64,000 bases of DNA from Roseovarius lutimaris (GCF_900115165.1 NZ_FOVP01000010.1:1-64000); one strand, 5' to 3'; shown: positions 20,122-30,605, counted from the first letter of the stretch. Program-made: numbers and translations. The notes: generated from the letters alone by a model not told the origin.

Positions 20122-21003
20122 CTAAAGCGTTTCGGCGGCAATCCGCTGCCACCGGCGCATTTTTGCACGAAACCAGCTGCGTTGACGCTTGGCAAATTGG
20201 CGGGTCGAGATGGTGGCAAGCGCGCGGGCCTGTTCAAGGGAAAGCTCACCGCGCAGATAGGCCACGAGTTCAGGCGCGCCGATTGCCTTGGAGGAGGGGC
20301 GCGCCGCATCCCAATCGGGCAGGTTGGCGCGGACCTCGTCAAGTGCGCCGCTCTCAAGCATCGCATCAAAGCGCCGCGCGATCCGGGCGTTAAGCCACTC
20401 CTTGCCGGCCTCGACCAGAAGCGGCTGACAGGCGTCAAGCGGCAAAAGCGGCGGCGGGGTGTCGTCCTGCCAGGCCGCCAGCCCGCGACCGGTGGCGTGC
20501 AATACCTCCCAGGCGCGTTGCACGCGCATCGGGTTGCGGGTGTCGATGCGGGCGAGCGTCTCAGGGTCAAGCGCGTCGATCAGGGCCTGCAACCCGTCGC
20601 GGGCCCGTATCTCATCGCCTCTCTGGCGCAGGTCGGGCGGGGTGGCCGGGATATCGGCCAGCCCGTCGGTCAGGGCGGCGAAATAAAGCCCGGTGCCGCC
20701 GACGATAACCGCCCGCTCCGGCCCTTGCAAAAACGGCGCCACATCGCGCAGCCAGTGACCGGCGGAATACTCCGCCGCTCCCGGTACATGGCCATAGAGC
20801 GCATGGCGCGCCTGCGATTCATCCGCGAGGCTGGGGCGCGCCGAAAGGATGCGCCAATTGTCATAGACCTGCAAGGCATCGGCATTGACAATCACGCCGC
20901 CCTGTTCGCGCGCGATAGCAAGCGCCAGGGCGGATTTTCCGCTCGCGGTTGGCCCGGCAATCAGCACCGGAAGCGTCGGATCAATGTCAAATGGCATGCC
21001 CAT
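20122..21003 (-). CDS. miaA: tRNA dimethylallyltransferase MiaA
   Basis: 293 residues. The P-loop is G-P-T-A-S-G-K-S (residues 17-24). D-A-L-Q-V-Y, G-G-T-G-L-Y-F and the [12 protein letters not shown] motif near the C-terminus are the MiaA signatures. It adds the dimethylallyl group to N6 of A37 in tRNAs reading UNN codons. Divergent from pyrH. Confidence 0.95.
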   Translation of the reverse strand: MGMPFDIDPTLPVLIAGPTASGKSALALAIAREQGGVIVNADALQVYDNWRILSARPSLADESQARHALYGHVPGAAEYSAGHWLRDVAPFLQGPERAVIVGGTGLYFAALTDGLADIPATPPDLRQRGDEIRARDGLQALIDALDPETLARIDTRNPMRVQRAWEVLHATGRGLAAWQDDTPPPLLPLDACQPLLVEAGKEWLNARIARRFDAMLESGALDEVRANLPDWDAARPSSKAIGAPELVAYLRGELSLEQARALATISTRQFAKRQRSWFRAKMRRWQRIAAETL

Positions 21004-21143
21004 GCCCCCCGTTACCCAAGATCACGCGGCTTGACGAGGCGGATTTACGTCTTTTCGACGAACCCGCAGGTTTCTGCGATTGAACCTTCCGGACAATTAC
21101 GACATTTTGCGCGCGATCACATAGACGTAGTGGAGTAACGCCA

Positions 21144-21875
21144 ATGTCCGCCCCCCAAGATGCCAATGCCAAGTTCAGCCGCGTCATGCTCAAGATCTCT
21201 GGCGAGGCGTTGATGGGCGATCTTGGTTATGGGCTTCATCCGCCCACGGTCGAGCGGATCGCGCGCGAGGTCAAGATCGTGCATGATCTCGGGGTCGAGA
21301 TTTGCATGGTCATCGGCGGCGGCAATATCTTTCGCGGCCTTCAGGGCAGCGCGCAGGGCATGGAGCGCACCACCGCCGATTACATGGGTATGCTTGCCAC
21401 GGTGATGAACGCGCTTGCAATGCAAAGCGCGCTTGAAGGGCTTGGCGCGCATTGCCGGGTGATTTCGGCCATTCGCATGGATGAGGTCGCCGAACCCTAT
21501 ATTCGCCGCCGCGCCGTGCGCCACCTTGAGAAAAAGCGAATCTGCATTTTCGCGGCCGGCACCGGCAACCCCTATTTCACCACCGACACGGCGGCCACGC
21601 TGCGGGCCAATGAAATGGCCTGCGAGGCGATCCTGAAGGGCACCAAGGTGGATGGGGTCTATGACAAGGATCCGGTCAAGCACGCCGATGCCAAGCGCTA
21701 TGACCGGGTAAGCTATGATGATGTGCTGGCCCAGCATCTTGGGGTGATGGATGCCAGCGCGATTGCCCTGGCGCGCGACAACAACCTGCCGATCATCGTC
21801 TTCAGCCTTGACGAGCCGGGGGGCTTCAAAGGCATCCTGGCAGGCGAGGGCACCTATACAACTGTGCATGGTTGA
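21144..21875 (+). CDS. pyrH: UMP kinase
   Basis: 243 residues of the amino-acid-kinase fold. K-I-S-G-E-A-L-M-G starts the nucleotide site, and G-G-G-N-I-F-R-G and [11 protein letters not shown] are family blocks. It makes UDP from UMP and ATP in the cytoplasm. It is the first gene of the pyrH-frr-uppS-cdsA-dxr-rseP run, a widely conserved order. Confidence 0.97.
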   Translation: MSAPQDANAKFSRVMLKISGEALMGDLGYGLHPPTVERIAREVKIVHDLGVEICMVIGGGNIFRGLQGSAQGMERTTADYMGMLATVMNALAMQSALEGLGAHCRVISAIRMDEVAEPYIRRRAVRHLEKKRICIFAAGTGNPYFTTDTAATLRANEMACEAILKGTKVDGVYDKDPVKHADAKRYDRVSYDDVLAQHLGVMDASAIALARDNNLPIIVFSLDEPGGFKGILAGEGTYTTVHG

Positions 21876-21926
21876 CGTTAAACAGGGGCAACAGGGCGAT
21901 TGCCGCAAGAAGGAAAGACAGAAAAC

Positions 21927-22490
21927 ATGTCCGATGACATCGAAATCGACACAGGCGATCTTACCCGCCGCATGGAGGGCGCGATTGCGGCGCTGAGAAC
22001 CGAATTCGCATCGCTGCGCACCGGCCGCGCCTCGGCCTCGATGCTGGAGCCGGTGATGGTGGATGCCTACGGTCAAAAAACCCCGATCAACCAGGTCGGC
22101 ACGGTCAATGTGCCCGAGCCGCGGATGGTGACGATCAACGTCTGGGACAAGGGCCTTGTCAACAAGGTCGAAAAGGCGATCCGCGAAAGCGGCCTTGGCA
22201 TCAATCCCCAACTCAACGGCACCATCATCATGCTGCCGATCCCCGAGTTGAACGAGGAGCGCCGCAAGGAGCTGACCAAGGTCGCCTCGCAATATGCCGA
22301 ACACGCCCGAGTCGCCGTGCGCAACGTCCGCCGCGACGGGATGGATCAGATCAAGAAAGCCAAGGCCGACAGCATGTCCGAAGATGACCAGAAATTCTGG
22401 GAATCCGAGGTTCAGGAGCTGACCGACCGCTATATCAAGGCAGTCGATGAGACGCTGGAAACCAAACAAGCGGAAATCATGCAGGTCTGA
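21927..22490 (+). CDS. frr: Ribosome recycling factor
   Basis: 187 residues from ATG 21927 (AAGGAAAG upstream). It has the family blocks [23 protein letters not shown] and [11 protein letters not shown]. With EF-G it splits post-termination ribosomes. It lies 51 bp after pyrH and runs straight into uppS, whose ATG follows the frr stop with no gap. Confidence 0.97.
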   Translation: MSDDIEIDTGDLTRRMEGAIAALRTEFASLRTGRASASMLEPVMVDAYGQKTPINQVGTVNVPEPRMVTINVWDKGLVNKVEKAIRESGLGINPQLNGTIIMLPIPELNEERRKELTKVASQYAEHARVAVRNVRRDGMDQIKKAKADSMSEDDQKFWESEVQELTDRYIKAVDETLETKQAEIMQV

Positions 22491-23234
22491 ATGACAAAGG
22501 GCGCGCCCATGCCAGATAAACTCGTCAATGGCGACGGCCCGCGCCATGTGGCCATCATCATGGATGGCAATGGCCGGTGGGCACAGGCGCGTGGGCGCCC
22601 ACGCCTGTTTGGCCACCATGCCGGTGCGCGCCGGGTGCGCGAAATCGTCAAGGCTTGTCCGTTTCTTGGGGTCAAGTATCTGACAATATTTGCTTTTTCG
22701 ACCGAAAATTGGAAGCGGACCCAAACCGAAGTCGCCGGTCTCATGAGCCTGTTTCGCCGCTATATCATGAAGGAAATGCAGGAATTCGTTGCCGATAATG
22801 TGCAGGTTCGCTTTATCGGGGATCGCCCGCGTCTTGATCGCAAATTGCGCAACCTGATGGATGAGGCCGAGGCTATGACCGCCGGGTGTACCGGCACCAA
22901 TCTGACCATCGCGCTCAATTACGGCGGTCGCGATGAGGTGTCGCGCGCCACCAAGCGGCTGGCGATGGATGTGGCCGAGGGCCGCCTTGATCCGGCGGAT
23001 GTGGATGAAGAAACCCTGCCGAAATACCTTGATACCTGTGTGTTGCCCGACCCCGATCTGGTGATCCGCACCAGCGGCGAGGCCCGCATTTCGAATTTCC
23101 TGCTCTGGCAATCTGCCTATGCGGAGTATGAATTCATCGACACGCTCTGGCCTGATTTTACCCCCGATGTCTTTGCCAAACTGCTGGCGCACTATGGCAC
23201 GCGCGACCGCCGCTTTGGCGCGGTGCCCGCATGA
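22491..23234 (+). CDS. uppS: Undecaprenyl diphosphate synthase (cis-prenyltransferase)
   Basis: 247 residues. H-V-A-I-I-M-D-G-N-G-R-W with the catalytic Asp, G-H-x-A-G-A-R-R-V-R, and R-T-S-G-E-A-R-I-S-N-F-L-L-W-Q near the C-terminus are diagnostic. It builds the C55 lipid carrier used for peptidoglycan and O-antigen. The ATG abuts the frr stop; a second in-frame ATG at 22509 is possible. Its stop overlaps the cdsA start by four bases. Confidence 0.96.
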   Translation: MTKGAPMPDKLVNGDGPRHVAIIMDGNGRWAQARGRPRLFGHHAGARRVREIVKACPFLGVKYLTIFAFSTENWKRTQTEVAGLMSLFRRYIMKEMQEFVADNVQVRFIGDRPRLDRKLRNLMDEAEAMTAGCTGTNLTIALNYGGRDEVSRATKRLAMDVAEGRLDPADVDEETLPKYLDTCVLPDPDLVIRTSGEARISNFLLWQSAYAEYEFIDTLWPDFTPDVFAKLLAHYGTRDRRFGAVPA

Positions 23235-24010
23235 GTGGCAGCGCACAGTGGTCTGACCTTGCGCCACGGGTGATTTCCGGCATCTTGATGGCGGGCCTTG
23301 GCGCCGCGGTGATCTGGATCGGGGGGCTCGTGTTCTTTGCGCTGATCTCTGCGCTTGCCGGGCTTATGATGTGGGAGGCCGCGCGCATGTTCGACGCGCC
23401 CGATGCGCGGCGTTCCGGCGTGTTGGCCGCGCTTGCCGTTGGGCTTGCGATCTGGCTGCCGGGGCTGTTGGCATTGCCGTTGCTGTTGTCTGCCGTGGTT
23501 GTCGCCGCCACGTCCATCGAGCGTGAAAAGGGGCCGTTTTTCGCCCTCGCATTCTGGAGCTTGCTTGGCTGTTTCGCCATGGCGATGCTGCGCGAGGGTG
23601 CCGGGCTGATCTGGGTGATCTGGCTTGTTGCGGTGGTGGTTATCTCGGATGTGGCGGGCTATTTCGCCGGGCGAACCCTGGGGGGGGCCAAGTTCTGGCC
23701 GCGCTTCAGCCCCAAGAAAACCTGGTCGGGTACGATTGCCGGCTGGCTTGGGGCGGCGGTGATCGGGCTTTTGTTCATGGTGCCGACGGGGGCCGGGCTG
23801 GCGCTTGTGCCGGTGTCGGTACTGGTCGGCTTTGCCGGGCAGATGGGCGATATTGCCGAAAGCGCCGCCAAGCGCCTGCGCGGGATCAAGGACAGCTCTG
23901 GCCTTATTCCCGGCCATGGCGGGGTGCTGGACCGGTTTGATGCCATGCTCGGGGCCTCGGTTCTCGTGGTTATCCTCTGGGCGCTCAACCTGATGCCGGG
24001 GCTTGCATGA
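23231..24010 (+). CDS. cdsA: Phosphatidate cytidylyltransferase
   Basis: 259 residues with about seven membrane helices. The CTP-transferase signature is near the C-terminus: A-K-R-L-R-G-I-K-D-S-S then P-G-H-G-G-x-L-D-R-F-D. It makes CDP-diacylglycerol for phospholipid synthesis in the inner membrane. It overlaps uppS upstream and dxr downstream by four bases each, so translation is coupled. Confidence 0.95.
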   Translation: MSGSAQWSDLAPRVISGILMAGLGAAVIWIGGLVFFALISALAGLMMWEAARMFDAPDARRSGVLAALAVGLAIWLPGLLALPLLLSAVVVAATSIEREKGPFFALAFWSLLGCFAMAMLREGAGLIWVIWLVAVVVISDVAGYFAGRTLGGAKFWPRFSPKKTWSGTIAGWLGAAVIGLLFMVPTGAGLALVPVSVLVGFAGQMGDIAESAAKRLRGIKDSSGLIPGHGGVLDRFDAMLGASVLVVILWALNLMPGLA

Positions 24011-25179
24011 AGCGGGTTTCGATTTTGGGTGCAACCGGCTCTATCGGACAGAACACGATTGACCTGATCCGGCGTGCGCCCGACTATTTTGATGTGGTGG
24101 CGCTCACCGGCGGGCGCAATATCGCACAGCTTGCGGCGGATGCCGTGGCGCTTGGCGCCGATGTGGCGGTTACGGCCCATGACGATCTTTTGCCCGACCT
24201 GCGCGCCGCCCTTGCAGGCAGCGCCGTCGAGGCCGCCGCAGGGACGGCAGCCCTGAGCGAGGCCGCAAGCCGACCCGCCCATTGGGTGATGTCGGCGATT
24301 GTCGGCGCGGCGGGTCTGGCGCCAGGTCTGGCGGCGCTTGAACAGGGCGCGACCCTGGCGCTTGCCAACAAGGAATCGCTGGTCACCGCCGGGCCTTTGC
24401 TGATGCGCACCGCGCGCCTCAATCATGCCCGCATCCTGCCGGTCGATAGCGAGCATTCGGCGATTTTTCAGGCCATGGTCGGCGAGGATTCCGCCGCCGT
24501 GTCGCGGGTGATCATCACCGCCAGCGGCGGCGCCTTTCGCGACTGGCCGCTGGCCGATCTGGAATATGCGACCGTGGCCGAGGCGTCAAACCACCCCAAT
24601 TGGGCGATGGGCCAGCGGATCACCATCGACAGCGCCTCGATGTTCAACAAGGCGCTGGAAATGATCGAAGCGCGCGAGTTTTTCGGCTTTACCCCCGCGC
24701 AGATCGAAGTGCTGATCCACCCGGAATCGGTGGTGCATGCGCTGGTCGGGTTCTGCGACGGCGGGCTTATGGCACATGTCGGCCCGCCCGACATGCGCCA
24801 CGCCATCGGCTATGCCCTGCATTGGCCACAGCGTCAGACCCTGCCGGTCGAGGCGCTTGATCTGGCCGCCATCGGCACGCTGAACTTTCGCGCGCCCGAC
24901 ATGGCGCGCTATCCGGCGTTGCGTCTTGCCCGCGAAGTAATGGAGATGCGCGGGCTGAGCGGCGCGGTGTTCAACGCCGCCAAGGAGCGCGCGCTTGATC
25001 GCTTTATCGCCGGGCATATCGGATTTTGCGACATGAATGTGGTCGTCGAAGAGGTGCTGACGCGTCTGACGCGCGACCCGGCCGAAATGAATGCGACCCT
25101 GACCCTTGATTGCGTGTCCCGGATGGACCATCTGGCAAGACAGTGCGCCGATCAGGTTGTCACCGAGCGAAACAGTTAA
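24007..25179 (+). CDS. dxr: 1-deoxy-D-xylulose 5-phosphate reductoisomerase
   Basis: 390 residues. The NADPH-binding loop is G8-A-T-G-S-I-G14. A-L-A-N-K-E-S-L-V and P-V-D-S-E-H-S-A-I-F-Q are the substrate and metal-binding blocks. It carries out the second step of the non-mevalonate isoprenoid pathway, supplying the precursors used by uppS two genes upstream and by miaA. Confidence 0.97.
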   Translation: MKRVSILGATGSIGQNTIDLIRRAPDYFDVVALTGGRNIAQLAADAVALGADVAVTAHDDLLPDLRAALAGSAVEAAAGTAALSEAASRPAHWVMSAIVGAAGLAPGLAALEQGATLALANKESLVTAGPLLMRTARLNHARILPVDSEHSAIFQAMVGEDSAAVSRVIITASGGAFRDWPLADLEYATVAEASNHPNWAMGQRITIDSASMFNKALEMIEAREFFGFTPAQIEVLIHPESVVHALVGFCDGGLMAHVGPPDMRHAIGYALHWPQRQTLPVEALDLAAIGTLNFRAPDMARYPALRLAREVMEMRGLSGAVFNAAKERALDRFIAGHIGFCDMNVVVEEVLTRLTRDPAEMNATLTLDCVSRMDHLARQCADQVVTERNS

Positions 25180-25188
25180 GGATTACAC

Positions 25189-26532
25189 GTGGATATTCTG
25201 ACCCTCCTGCCGCAATTCGGGAATGCTTTCATGACCCTGGTCGCCTTTGTTGTGGCTCTTTCGGTGATCGTGGCGGTGCATGAATATGGCCACTACATCG
25301 TTGGCCGCTGGTCGGGGATCAAGGCCGAGGTGTTTTCACTCGGGTTTGGGCCGGTGCTGTTTTCGCGTATGGACCGGCACGGCACCCGCTGGCAATTGGC
25401 GGCGCTGCCGTTCGGCGGGTTCGTGAAATTCCTTGGCGATGCGGATGCCGCCAGCGGCAAGGATGCCGAGGCAATGGCGAACGTGGCCCCCGAACGTCTG
25501 CGCCAGACCATGCACGGGGCGCCGCTCTGGGCACGCGCGGCGACGGTGGCGGCGGGGCCGATCTTCAATTTCATCCTGTCAATCCTGGTGTTTTCCGCGA
25601 TCATGATGACACAGGGCAAAACCGCCGATCCGCTGGCCGTGGGCGCGCTCAAGCCGCTTCCGGTGGCCGGTATCACCCTTGAAGAGGGCGACCGGATTCT
25701 GTCGATTGAAGGGATTGCGATGCCCGAGGTCGGCGAGGGCTTTGACGATCTTATCGACGCATTGCCGACGCGCGCCCTGCTTGACTATGAGGTCGAGCGC
25801 GAGGGCCGCCGCATGACCGCGCAGGGCCCGCATCTTATGCCGCCATTGATCAGCGGCCTGGCGCCGCAATCCTCGGCCTATGCCTCGGAGATGTTGCCGG
25901 GCGATGTGATCACCGCGATCAACGGCACGCCCGTGGTGGCCTTTGGCGAGTTGAAAGAGGTTGTCGAAAGCTCGAACGGAGCCGAGCTTGACCTGCAACT
26001 CTGGCGTCCGGATGGTGAGGTGTTCGACGTGGCCATAACCCCGCGCCGCGTGGATGAGCCGCAGCCCGAGGGCGGCTTCAGGACCGAATGGCGGATCGGC
26101 ATCGCCGGTGGCCTGGCGTTCGAGCCGGCCAAGGAAACCCTTGGCCCGGTCGAGGCGGTGGGCAATGCGGTGGCTCAGACCGGCGGGATCATCCAAAGCT
26201 CGGTCTCGGGGCTTTATCACATGATCACCGGCGCGATCAGCAGCTGTAACATGTCCGGCCCCATCGGCATTGCTCAGGTTTCGGGCGCGATGGCAAGCCA
26301 GGGCCCCGAAAGCTTTATCTGGTTCATCGCGGTGCTTTCAACCGCTGTCGGTCTGTTGAACCTGTTTCCGGTGCCGGTGCTCGATGGCGGGCATCTGGTG
26401 TTTTATGCCTACGAGGCCGTCTCGGGGCGCCCGCCCAGTGACAAGGCGCTGCGGGTGTTCATGACCATCGGTCTGACGCTTGTGCTTGGGTTGATGCTAT
26501 TTGCGCTGTTCAACGATATCTTTTGCCCCTGA
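25189..26532 (+). CDS. rseP: Site-2 intramembrane metalloprotease RseP
   Basis: 447 residues, starting at GTG 25189. Zinc motif H31-E-Y-G-H35 lies in the first membrane helix, the PDZ region covers about 125-300, and N-L-F-P-V-P-V-L-D-G-G-H is in the third membrane segment. It cleaves anti-sigma factors or other membrane substrates, and leftover signal peptides, within the membrane. In most relatives bamA follows; here a REP-like spacer and an amidase gene do. Confidence 0.95.
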   Translation: MDILTLLPQFGNAFMTLVAFVVALSVIVAVHEYGHYIVGRWSGIKAEVFSLGFGPVLFSRMDRHGTRWQLAALPFGGFVKFLGDADAASGKDAEAMANVAPERLRQTMHGAPLWARAATVAAGPIFNFILSILVFSAIMMTQGKTADPLAVGALKPLPVAGITLEEGDRILSIEGIAMPEVGEGFDDLIDALPTRALLDYEVEREGRRMTAQGPHLMPPLISGLAPQSSAYASEMLPGDVITAINGTPVVAFGELKEVVESSNGAELDLQLWRPDGEVFDVAITPRRVDEPQPEGGFRTEWRIGIAGGLAFEPAKETLGPVEAVGNAVAQTGGIIQSSVSGLYHMITGAISSCNMSGPIGIAQVSGAMASQGPESFIWFIAVLSTAVGLLNLFPVPVLDGGHLVFYAYEAVSGRPPSDKALRVFMTIGLTLVLGLMLFALFNDIFCP

Positions 26533-26555
26533 CGGCATCGCGCGGGGCAGGCGCG

Positions 26556-26590
26556 GCGCAGTGAGTATTTAGGGAAAGATGAAAGAGCGG
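26556..26590. repeat. Possible REP-like intergenic repeat after rseP
   Basis: The stretch around GAGTATTTAGGGAAAGATGAAAG, shortly after the rseP stop, resembles the A/T core and GAxxAAG tail of the intergenic repeat at 34568-34614. The match is partial and may be chance. Confidence 0.3.
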
Positions 26591-26649
26591 GGCTGTTTTG
26601 AGGCCTCGGCTCTGGTATACCGGGGGCAATAAAAGACCGGGACCGGCGA

Positions 26650-27888
26650 ATGGGCAGAGCAATGGCAAAATGGTTTGTGATCGTGGTGATGCTGTGCATG
26701 GCGCCGGGAGTGCACGCGCAGCAGCAGGGGTTTAGCGCCCTGGCGCGGATTGATCCCGAGGCAAGCACGCTTACCGATACGCGCCGGGGCCTGGAATTGC
26801 GTCTGACCCTCAGTCAGGGTGTGCCTTACCGGGTGTTCACGCTGGACGAGCCAGCCCGGCTGGTGCTGGATTTTCGCGAAATCGACTGGCAGGGGGTGAG
26901 TGGCGCGGCGTTTGCGCGCGCCGAGCGGGCCACCGCGGTGCGGCTTGGCCAGATCAGGCCCGGCTGGTCGCGCATGGTGGTTGATCTGGCGGGGCCGCAT
27001 GTTCTTGGATCGGCGGGGCTTGAGGTGGACCGGGTGACCGGCGCGGGCAACTTGCGGGTGGTTCTTGGCGCGCCCGATGCCGAGGCCTTTGCCGCCCGTG
27101 CCGGGACGCCGGATTTGCCGGGCTGGGATTTGCCCAACCCCGAGGGCGCGCTTGTGGCGCCTGAGCGGCGTGTGCCCGGCGAGGGGCCGCTGTTCGTGGT
27201 GCTTGATCCGGGGCACGGCGGGATTGACCCCGGCGCGCAGTTTGGCGGGGTCACGGAAAAAGACCTGATGCTTCAATTCGCGCTGGAACTGAAAGAGGTT
27301 TTGTTGCGGGATGGGCGGTTTGACGTGGTTCTGACCCGCGACGCGGATGAATTCGTGCCGCTTGAGCGGCGCGTCGCGCTTGCGCATCAGGGGCGGGCGG
27401 ATGTGTTTTTATCGCTGCATGCCGATGCCTTGTCAGGCGCACGCGCACGCGGGGCGTCGGTCTATACGCTGTCGGAGAGCGCATCGGATGAGGCAAGCGC
27501 GGCCCTGGCCGAGCGTCACAACCGTGCCGATATCCTTGCCGGTGTCGATCTGAGTGGCAAGGATGATGTGGTGGCCGATATCCTGATTGACCTTGCGCGA
27601 CAGGAAACCCAACCGCGTGCCGAACGCCTTGCAAAGACGGTGCTGACCACACTCAAGGCGCAGGATCTGCCGCTATTGTCGCGGCCCCTGCGGCATGCGG
27701 GGTTCTCGGTGCTCAAGGCGCCGGATATTCCGTCGGTGCTGTTGGAGCTTGGGTTTTTATCCAGTGCGCGCGATCTTGAAAACCTGCGCGATCCGGCCTG
27801 GCGGGCGCGGATGGCGGGGGCGCTGCGCGATGCGATGCTGGTCTGGCGGCGTGAAGACGGCGCACGTGCCGGGCTGGTGCGGCAGTGA
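26650..27888 (+). CDS. N-acetylmuramoyl-L-alanine amidase (AmiC-like)
   Basis: 412 residues. A signal peptide (about 1-24, ending V-H-A-Q) is followed by an AMIN domain (about 35-145) and an Amidase_3 catalytic domain from about residue 180. The zinc ligands are in L-D-P-G-H-G-G and the later S-L-H-A-D-A, with Glu in the E-K-D-L-M block and in L-E-L-G-F. It cuts the amide bond between MurNAc and the stem peptide during cell separation. The following PBP gene in the same direction points to a shared cell-wall role. The alternative ATG at 26662 would shorten the N-region. Confidence 0.93.
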   Translation: MGRAMAKWFVIVVMLCMAPGVHAQQQGFSALARIDPEASTLTDTRRGLELRLTLSQGVPYRVFTLDEPARLVLDFREIDWQGVSGAAFARAERATAVRLGQIRPGWSRMVVDLAGPHVLGSAGLEVDRVTGAGNLRVVLGAPDAEAFAARAGTPDLPGWDLPNPEGALVAPERRVPGEGPLFVVLDPGHGGIDPGAQFGGVTEKDLMLQFALELKEVLLRDGRFDVVLTRDADEFVPLERRVALAHQGRADVFLSLHADALSGARARGASVYTLSESASDEASAALAERHNRADILAGVDLSGKDDVVADILIDLARQETQPRAERLAKTVLTTLKAQDLPLLSRPLRHAGFSVLKAPDIPSVLLELGFLSSARDLENLRDPAWRARMAGALRDAMLVWRREDGARAGLVRQ

Positions 27889-27955
27889 GCACCAAGCGAA
27901 AATTGGCGCAACGGCGGGAGTATTCCCTTTTGACCCGCGCGCACAGGGTGCCTAT

Positions 27956-30508
27956 ATGGAGCGCAACCAATATGCGGGGGCCGCGGTGCTGCGTGCGATT
28001 CTAAGCCTTTTCGGAACGATTTTCAGCCTGCTGACGCTTGCGGTCATGGTCGTGGCTCTTAGCATCGGCGCGATTTTCCACATCTATGGCAATGATCTGC
28101 CGAGCCATGAATCGCTGGCCAATTACACTCCGCCAACGATCAGCCGGATTTATTCGGGCGAGGGGCGCATCATTGACGAGTTTGCCCACGAGCGTCGCCT
28201 GTTCACCCCGGCCGAGGATATTCCTGATCTGATCAAACAGGCCTTCATCAGCGCCGAGGACAAGAATTTCTACACCCATGGCGGCTATGATGCGCGCGGG
28301 ATCGCGGCGGCAATGGTCGAGGCGGTGCGCACGCGCGGGCGCACGGTGCGCGGCGCGTCGACCATCACCCAACAGGTTATGAAGAACTTTCTTTTGTCAG
28401 GCGATCGTCGACTTGAGCGCAAGATCAAGGAAATCATCCTTGCCACCCGGATCGAGGAAACCCTGAGCAAGGAGAAGATCCTTGAGCTTTATCTCAACGA
28501 GATTTTCCTTGGCCAGAACAGCTATGGCGTGGCGGCGGCGGCGCAGACCTATTTCAACAAGACGCTTGGTGAACTCTCCCCGCATGAGGCGGCGACGATT
28601 GCCTCTATGCCCAAGGCCCCGAGCGATTACCACCCGGTGCGCGAGAAAGAGCGGCTGTTGCAGCGGCGCAATTTCGTTCTGCGCGAGATGGCCGAAAACG
28701 GCTATATCTCGGATGAGGTTTACAAGACCGAGGTGGCCGCGCCCCTGCGCACTGTGCAGAACGGCGATTTTGAACCCTTCTCGGGCGACTTGCCGCCGCG
28801 CGATTACTTCACCGACGAAATCCGCCGCCAGCTCAGCCAGGACTTTGGCGAAGGCGAGTTTTTCACCGGCGGACTGAGCGTGCGCGCCACGATCGACCCT
28901 GAAATGCAGCTGCGCGCGGCGCAGGCGCTGCGGCGCCAACTTGAGAGCTATGATCGCGGGCGGGGCAGGTGGCGTGGCACCGGCCTTAGCCTGCCGGAAG
29001 AGGCGCTTGAGAGTGAGGCCAAGTGGCGCGAGGCGCTTGGGTCACTCGCGGTGGCGCGTGACATTGATCAGGGTGGCCAATGGTATCCGGCGGTGGTTCT
29101 TGAAACCGGCGATCAGCAGATGCGGATCGGCATCGAGGGCGTGCCCGAGACCGAGGCCGAACCGCAGATCGTGCCGCGCAAGGATATTGCCTGGCTTCCG
29201 GGGGATTTCAAAACGACCTTCAAGCGCGGCGATGTGGTGCATGTGCGCCGGATGACCGACGACGACACCGGCGCCTTTATCCGCTGGACCCTACGACAGG
29301 TGTCCGAGGTACAGGGCGGCTTTATGGCGATGGATGTGAATACCGGCCGCGTTCTGGCGATGCAGGGCGGGTTTTCCTATCAGACTTCGGTGTTCAACCG
29401 CGCCACGCAGGCGATGCGCCAGCCGGGATCAAGCTTCAAGCCCTTTGTTTATGCCGCCGCTCTCGACAGTGGCTATAGCCCGGCGACGATCGTGATCGAC
29501 GCCCCGATCGAGATTGACACGCCGCAAGGGCTCTGGCGGCCGCGCAACTCATCCAACAAGTTTTATGGGCCCACCCCGTTGCGCACCGGGATCGAGCAAT
29601 CGCGCAACCTGATGACCATCCGCTTGGCGCAAGAGGTGGGCATGGACGTGGTTGCGGATTATGCCGAACGCTTTGGTGTTTATGACGATATGGGCCAGTT
29701 TCTGGCCAACTCTCTGGGCTCGGAAGAAACCACCCTTTACAATATGGTGGCGGCCTATTCGATGTTTGCCAATGGCGGCGAGAGGGTACGCCCGACTCTG
29801 GTGGACCGGGTTCAGGATCGCTATGGCAAGACGATCTATCGCCATGACGAACGCGACTGTGTCGATTGCGATGATCCGACGCTGCCCGACAATCGCGGCC
29901 CGCGCATCCTGTCGGACCGTGAGCGGGTGATGGATGCGATCACCGCCTATCAGCTTACCTCGATGATGAAGGGCGTTGTCGATCGCGGCACGGCGTCTGG
30001 CGCGATCAACCTGCCGGTGCCAGTGGCGGGCAAGACCGGGACCACCAATGACGCGCGCGACGTCTGGTTCGTGGGCTTCACCAGCAATATCGCGGCCGGC
30101 TGTTATATCGGCCATGATCAGCCGCGCGGCCTAGGCCGGGGGGCTTATGGCGCATCGCTTTGTGGTCCGGTGTTTCAGGAGTTCATGGCCGAAGCGGTCA
30201 AGAAATACGGCGGCGGGCCGTTTCAGGTGCCCCCTGGCGGGCATTTCCTCAAGATCGACCGCTTTACCGGCGCGCGCCTGTCGGACGATGCCTCGGGCGC
30301 TTATGTGGTGGCGGAATATTTCCGCGATGGCGAAGAGCCGGTCTTTGGCATGATGTTCGATGGCGGCTTTGCCATGGGCAATGATCTTGATCTGTTCACC
30401 TCGGGATCGGGGGAAGCCGTGCAAGAGGTCACGACCTCGACCGGGGAAAAGGCCAAGGTCGGTGGCAAGGCCAGCTTCGGCTCGATGAGTTCGGGCGGGC
30501 TTTATTGA
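27956..30508 (+). CDS. mrcA: Bifunctional class A penicillin-binding protein 1A
   Basis: 850 residues from ATG 27956; the longer open frame from 27695 is a frame shadow of the amidase. Order: one membrane helix (about 12-42), GT51 glycosyltransferase with the catalytic Glu in S-A-E-D-K-N-F-Y-T-H, an OB-like insert, and a transpeptidase with P-G-S-S-F-K, the S-R-N box and K-T-G-T-T-N. It polymerises and crosslinks peptidoglycan in the periplasm. The Gly/Ser-rich C-terminal tail is usual in Rhodobacterales. It lies 67 bp after the amidase. Confidence 0.95.
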   Translation: MERNQYAGAAVLRAILSLFGTIFSLLTLAVMVVALSIGAIFHIYGNDLPSHESLANYTPPTISRIYSGEGRIIDEFAHERRLFTPAEDIPDLIKQAFISAEDKNFYTHGGYDARGIAAAMVEAVRTRGRTVRGASTITQQVMKNFLLSGDRRLERKIKEIILATRIEETLSKEKILELYLNEIFLGQNSYGVAAAAQTYFNKTLGELSPHEAATIASMPKAPSDYHPVREKERLLQRRNFVLREMAENGYISDEVYKTEVAAPLRTVQNGDFEPFSGDLPPRDYFTDEIRRQLSQDFGEGEFFTGGLSVRATIDPEMQLRAAQALRRQLESYDRGRGRWRGTGLSLPEEALESEAKWREALGSLAVARDIDQGGQWYPAVVLETGDQQMRIGIEGVPETEAEPQIVPRKDIAWLPGDFKTTFKRGDVVHVRRMTDDDTGAFIRWTLRQVSEVQGGFMAMDVNTGRVLAMQGGFSYQTSVFNRATQAMRQPGSSFKPFVYAAALDSGYSPATIVIDAPIEIDTPQGLWRPRNSSNKFYGPTPLRTGIEQSRNLMTIRLAQEVGMDVVADYAERFGVYDDMGQFLANSLGSEETTLYNMVAAYSMFANGGERVRPTLVDRVQDRYGKTIYRHDERDCVDCDDPTLPDNRGPRILSDRERVMDAITAYQLTSMMKGVVDRGTASGAINLPVPVAGKTGTTNDARDVWFVGFTSNIAAGCYIGHDQPRGLGRGAYGASLCGPVFQEFMAEAVKKYGGGPFQVPPGGHFLKIDRFTGARLSDDASGAYVVAEYFRDGEEPVFGMMFDGGFAMGNDLDLFTSGSGEAVQEVTTSTGEKAKVGGKASFGSMSSGGLY

Positions 30509-30605
30509 CGCGACCGGTTGATTGCGACGCGCAAAGGGGCGGCTGATCTTGCCCGGCGCTGCGTGCTGCGCTATCACCCGCATCTGATCAGCCAAGGAAG
30601 CCCAA

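Noticed and set aside
21117..23267. 716-codon open frame on the minus strand across pyrH, frr and uppS
   Set aside because: It lies antisense to three conserved genes in GC-rich DNA where third-position GC keeps the opposite frame open. The translation is His/Gly/Arg-rich shadow sequence with no domain.
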